Source of the DNA: Roseococcus sp050632405
GTDB taxonomy: Bacteria > Pseudomonadota > Alphaproteobacteria > Acetobacterales > Acetobacteraceae
Reading direction: 5' to 3'
DNA: 64,000 nt
Assembly: GCF_050632405.1 (NCBI RefSeq)
Contig: NZ_CP192601.1
Span: 4,278,001 to 4,342,000 of the forward strand
A program made the translations under genes and the position numbers. Shown here in pieces: positions 60,437 to 64,000 of the stretch (its first letter is position 1; each line of letters begins with the position of its first letter). The notes under the pieces were generated by a model that was not told the origin of the DNA, ran no database searches, and worked only from the letters and a program-made list of their open reading frames with translations.

Positions 60437-63400
60437 TCACAGGATGATGTCGGTGCCCAGGACCGTGGCCACATTGCCGATCAAGATCGCGAAATCGGCA
60501 TTGTTGTTTCCGGTCGTGTTGCCTTCCAGCGTCCGCACGCCGCCCTGGTTCACGAAGCGAACCTGACCGAGCCCGGTGAAAGCACCGTTCACAAAGGTGA
60601 ACGCCTGGTTCCCCGCAACATTCGCGTTGGCGTCGATCAAGCTCAGGTCGATCTTGTCGATGCCAGACTCGAAGTCGGTGATGGTGTCACGCGAACCAGC
60701 CGCGAGGCCGATCTCCGCGATCGCAGCGCCAAAGGCGAAGACGTCGGCATCGGCGCCGCCGGTCAGGAAGTCGACCCCGGCCCCGCCGTCCAGCGTATCA
60801 TTGCCGGCGCCGCCATCCAGGATGTCATTGCCATCGCCACCGAACAGCTGATCGGCACCGCCAAGCCCGGACAACAAGTCGTTCCCGGCCAGTCCGTTGA
60901 TGGTATCATTGCCAGCCCCACCGCTCAGCGCGTTGGCGGCGGCCGTTCCGTTCAGGAGCAAGCCAGCGACATCATCATTCAGGATGGTCGAAGTCGCCGT
61001 CGCCGTTCCGAGCACAATCCCGGTCGAGGGGTTGGACAGGGTGAGCGTGAAGGTCTCGTTGGCCTCGACGGTCGTGTCACCCACCACCGAGATGGTAATG
61101 GTGCCGCTGCTCTGGCCAGCCTGGATCGTCAGCGTCCCCGTGGGCAACACCCCACCCTGGAAGTCGGCCGCGTTGGCCGCATTGGCCCCACTGCCGGTCA
61201 CCGCCCAGTTGACGGTGGTGTTGGTCCCCACCACGGTCGGAACCGAAACGGTGAACACATGCTGCGACACACCGGTGCTGCCTTCGGCCACTGCCGCCAC
61301 CGGCCCTGCAACCGACATTCTCTGAATGAAACTGCTGCCGGTCAGGGTCGGCGCTCCCGTCAGGTTGATGCTGAAATCCGCAATCGCGTCGGCGTTGACG
61401 AAGCCCTGCAGCACACCATTGGCGTAGCGGAGCTGACCAGCCCCGGCCGCGGTCTGCGCCAGCGCAGCGCCCTGCACCAGCGTAAAGCCCTGCGTGCCCG
61501 CGACCCCGGTATTGGCGTCGATCGCGGTGAAGTCGAGGACATCCCCGGCGGCGAAGTCGGTGATGGTTTCCCGGAACGCGGCGTTGTTGCCGATCTCCGC
61601 GACGCTTCCGAATACGAAGGTGTCGTTGCCGGCACCGCCCGTCAGTCTATCGACGCCAGCGCCGCCATTGATGCGATCGGCACCGGCTCCACCATCGATC
61701 GAGTCATTGCCGCCAAGGCCGAGCAGAATGTTGTTGCTGGCATTGCCGAGAATGATGTTGCTTTGGGCGTTGCCTGTCCCTTCAAGGGCCGTGCTGCGCA
61801 GCGTCAGGTTCTCGAGATCGGCCGCGAGCGTGTAGTTGAAGGCACCGTTCACGATGACGGTGTCCGTGCCCGCCCCGAGCAGCCCCTCGACCACGGTGTC
61901 GGTCGTCACGTCAATGATATACGTGTCGTTGCCGAGGCCGCCCTCGAGGATGTCGATCCCGGCGCCACCATCGAGCGTGTCATTAAAGGCCGTGCCGACA
62001 AAGATGTTGGCACCGGCATTGCCGAGCATTTCCAGGCCGACATTCAGGCCAGGAACAGCCAGCGAGGCGTCGATGTTGATGGCCGCCGTGCCGGTGCGGT
62101 CGGCCGCGTTCGCCGTCCCGGTGCCGATCACCACACGCTCGATGCCGCTGAAGGCCGAGACGATGCCGAGCGCGTTGGTGCCGCCCAGGATGATGGAGTC
62201 CGCGACGGTCTGAGTGAAGCGGACCTCGTCGATGCCAAGGCCATTCGCCACGCGGAAACCAGGGCCCTTGTTGACCAGTTGCAGCTGGGTCAGGCCGTTA
62301 TCGGCGATGTCATGGTGAACGAAGGCCAGGCTGTCCTCGATGATGTAGATATCATCGCCTTCGCCGCCATTCATCACCTCGCGCCCACCGATCACCAGGC
62401 CACCTGCGCCGGGAACCAGCATGTCATGGCCGCTGGCGCCGGCGAGATTATCCCAGCCTCCGCCACCATACAGGGTGTCGTTACCCGCGCCGCCATTCAG
62501 TCCATCATCCAGCAGGGCCGCGGTGAGCGGCGCATCCGGATCGAGGACACCGTTCAGGTCGACGACGCCGTCGCCGCCATACATGACATCGTCGCCGGCG
62601 CCGCCCTGCATGACATCGGCCTCGGCGCCGCCGAACATGATGTCATTGTCGGCATTGCCGAACATGATATCGGCCCCGAGGCCGCCCAGCATGCTGTCGT
62701 TACCCGCGCCACCATACATGAAGTCGTTGTCGATGCCGCCGTCGAGCGTATCGTTGCCGCCATCGCCATACAGGAAGTCGACGCCGGCGTCGCCAACGAG
62801 GGAGTCGTCTCCATCCTCGCCGCGGATGTCGTCATTGCCGCCAAGGCCGAAGACGGTATCGTTGACGGCCGTGCCGGTGATCCGCTCGCTGGCATTGCCG
62901 ATGCCGTTCGGGTTCAGCACATTGCGGGCATCCACATAGTCACCCGGATTGCCGTAGAAGACCCCGTTGACGTAGCCGGCGCGGCCGATCGAGGCCGTGA
63001 TGATGTTCCCGGCCGTGTCAAAAACCTGCTGCGTGGTGGTCGACTCCAACAGCTCGTCGAAAGTGCCAACGCTCGGCTGGCCGTCCGCGTCGTCGATGAG
63101 CACATACTTGTCGGCCACCGAGAAGATATCGGCATAGACATTTGTGGCGCCGGTCGAGCGCATCACGATATCGGCGAGCTGGACGCCTTCCATGTTCTCG
63201 ATGAAGAACTCGGTCGTCGGCACGCGGCCCAGGTAATAGAAGTGGTCGCCATTCTGCAGCTTCATCATCTGCATGGCGAAGACCGCGTCAAAGGTGGACC
63301 CGAGCATGCCGCCCAGGACCTCCCGCTCGGCGAGGCCACCCATCCAGGCGTCGATGCGGTTGAAGTCGCGGTTGCCGGTGGTGCTCATCCAGGCCGTGTC

Positions 63401-64000
63401 GGCATAGGCCGCCTCGGTCGCGTTCTTGAGCGTGGCCATATACAGGGCCTGGTCGACGGCATCGACAAACTCACGGAGGGCGTACCACTGGGTGAGCGTC
63501 TTGGTGCTCGCGAACTTCGTCAGAATGTCATCGCTGGCATAGGCCATCATGAAATTCTTGACCGTCGCCGCCTGGTCGAGCGGGCTGCCCTTCAGGTTGT
63601 CCCGGAAGCCGGTCCAGCTGGTGTAGGGGTTCAGCGTCGCCTGCAGCGCGAGCGGCGCCACCGTCTGGATCGCAGCACGCATTTCATTCAGCGTCGGCAG
63701 GCCCGCATCCCGGCCACGCACGATGTTCAGCGTGGCCAGATCCAGCGGCTGGCCGAGCAGATTGTCACGGAGGGCATCCGTGACCTTCTCGTCGATCCGG
63801 TTGCCGACCTGGGCGGTGCTGCCATCCGTGATCAGGGCGGCGCTGGAGCCCGGGATGTAGGAGGTCGGGCTCAGGAAGGCCTCGATCAACCCCTTGTTGA
63901 TGTCGATCTGAACCTTGTCCGAAACCAAGCCCGTCGCGGTTGCGGTGGCTGTGCCGTTGACGGTGATGCTGAACTGGCTCGCATCGATCCTGGTGATGGC
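60437..64000 (-). CDS. Heme peroxidase family protein with RTX repeats (N-terminus beyond window)
   Basis: The 1187 visible residues are in frame from base 64000. About 30-230 is the C-terminal part of an animal-type heme peroxidase domain: ALRDNLLGQPLDLATLNIVR, GRDAGLPTLNEMR, and later FYYLGRVPTTEFF. About 370-530 is a long GGxGxDxL RTX block (GGAGNDSMLGGLGADIMFG). More RTX motifs and a serralysin-C-like module follow (TGGAGNDTFVFGS, ITDFAAGDVLDF). About 880-1010 is a Calx-beta domain, then a second RTX block and a second module ending GTDIIL. This fits calcium-dependent type I secretion of an extracellular peroxidase. The proximal-heme His region lies outside the window. Confidence 0.88.
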   Translation of the reverse strand, partial: AITRIDASQFSITVNGTATATATGLVSDKVQIDINKGLIEAFLSPTSYIPGSSAALITDGSTAQVGNRIDEKVTDALRDNLLGQPLDLATLNIVRGRDAGLPTLNEMRAAIQTVAPLALQATLNPYTSWTGFRDNLKGSPLDQAATVKNFMMAYASDDILTKFASTKTLTQWYALREFVDAVDQALYMATLKNATEAAYADTAWMSTTGNRDFNRIDAWMGGLAEREVLGGMLGSTFDAVFAMQMMKLQNGDHFYYLGRVPTTEFFIENMEGVQLADIVMRSTGATNVYADIFSVADKYVLIDDADGQPSVGTFDELLESTTTQQVFDTAGNIITASIGRAGYVNGVFYGNPGDYVDARNVLNPNGIGNASERITGTAVNDTVFGLGGNDDIRGEDGDDSLVGDAGVDFLYGDGGNDTLDGGIDNDFMYGGAGNDSMLGGLGADIMFGNADNDIMFGGAEADVMQGGAGDDVMYGGDGVVDLNGVLDPDAPLTAALLDDGLNGGAGNDTLYGGGGWDNLAGASGHDMLVPGAGGLVIGGREVMNGGEGDDIYIIEDSLAFVHHDIADNGLTQLQLVNKGPGFRVANGLGIDEVRFTQTVADSIILGGTNALGIVSAFSGIERVVIGTGTANAADRTGTAAINIDASLAVPGLNVGLEMLGNAGANIFVGTAFNDTLDGGAGIDILEGGLGNDTYIIDVTTDTVVEGLLGAGTDTVIVNGAFNYTLAADLENLTLRSTALEGTGNAQSNIILGNASNNILLGLGGNDSIDGGAGADRINGGAGVDRLTGGAGNDTFVFGSVAEIGNNAAFRETITDFAAGDVLDFTAIDANTGVAGTQGFTLVQGAALAQTAAGAGQLRYANGVLQGFVNADAIADFSINLTGAPTLTGSSFIQRMSVAGPVAAVAEGSTGVSQHVFTVSVPTVVGTNTTVNWAVTGSGANAANAADFQGGVLPTGTLTIQAGQSSGTITISVVGDTTVEANETFTLTLSNPSTGIVLGTATATSTILNDDVAGLLLNGTAAANALSGGAGNDTINGLAGNDLLSGLGGADQLFGGDGNDILDGGAGNDTLDGGAGVDFLTGGADADVFAFGAAIAEIGLAAGSRDTITDFESGIDKIDLSLIDANANVAGNQAFTFVNGAFTGLGQVRFVNQGGVRTLEGNTTGNNNADFAILIGNVATVLGTDIIL

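Overview
The window is GC-rich chromosomal DNA from an alphaproteobacterium. Gene order and protein style (trpD-trpC-moaC-moeA, ubiG divergent from lysC, rodZ-ispG-hisS-prfA-prmC-DUF4167, rplU-rpmA-obg) fit Rhodospirillales, most likely an Acetobacteraceae member of the Roseomonas type. That placement is inference from synteny and codon style; no rRNA or tRNA gene was seen to confirm it.

Layout. 1-3042 (minus): an operon led by ETF-ubiquinone oxidoreductase, followed by a two-CxxC protein, a DoxX-like protein, a small membrane protein and a glutathione transferase cut by the window edge. 3134-6386 (plus): a cysteine-free family-4-type uracil-DNA glycosylase, a lytic transglycosylase and moaB. 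6446-11159: a TPR protein (minus), then tryptophan and molybdenum-cofactor genes (plus). 11267-13312 (minus): a matrixin-like metallopeptidase with six FG-GAP repeats. 13484-22487: a surface-polysaccharide locus with dTDP-rhamnose synthesis (rfbB, A, C, D), two glycosyltransferase-type proteins, a Wzm/Wzt ABC exporter and a sugar-type O-methyltransferase. 22556-36379: housekeeping genes for ribosome assembly, ubiquinone, lysine-family amino acids, isoprenoids, His-tRNA charging and translation termination.

36380-64000 is accessory DNA dominated by very large secreted repeat proteins and transposon debris. It begins with remnants of a cadherin-type protein and an IS66 transposase. A 20.8-kb gene for a giant RTX/type I secreted adhesin follows. 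It contains 21 tandem 201-bp coiled-coil units and 20 tandem 333-bp units. Four of the 333-bp units carry the same extra base, which closes the frame at 51250; removing the four bases leaves exactly 6927 codons. An IS630 element lies directly downstream, then an IS3-like scrap, then a heme-peroxidase/RTX protein (minus) that runs off the window end. No ABC/membrane-fusion/TolC-type export genes are visible for these substrates.

The least expected signal is small. Four intergenic elements share one fold: an outer stem, an inner hairpin, and a TGA bulge on the 3' side. They sit at all four junctions between convergent genes in the core-type part of the window (6390, 11214, 22486 and 24988). The stems differ in sequence but keep their pairing.
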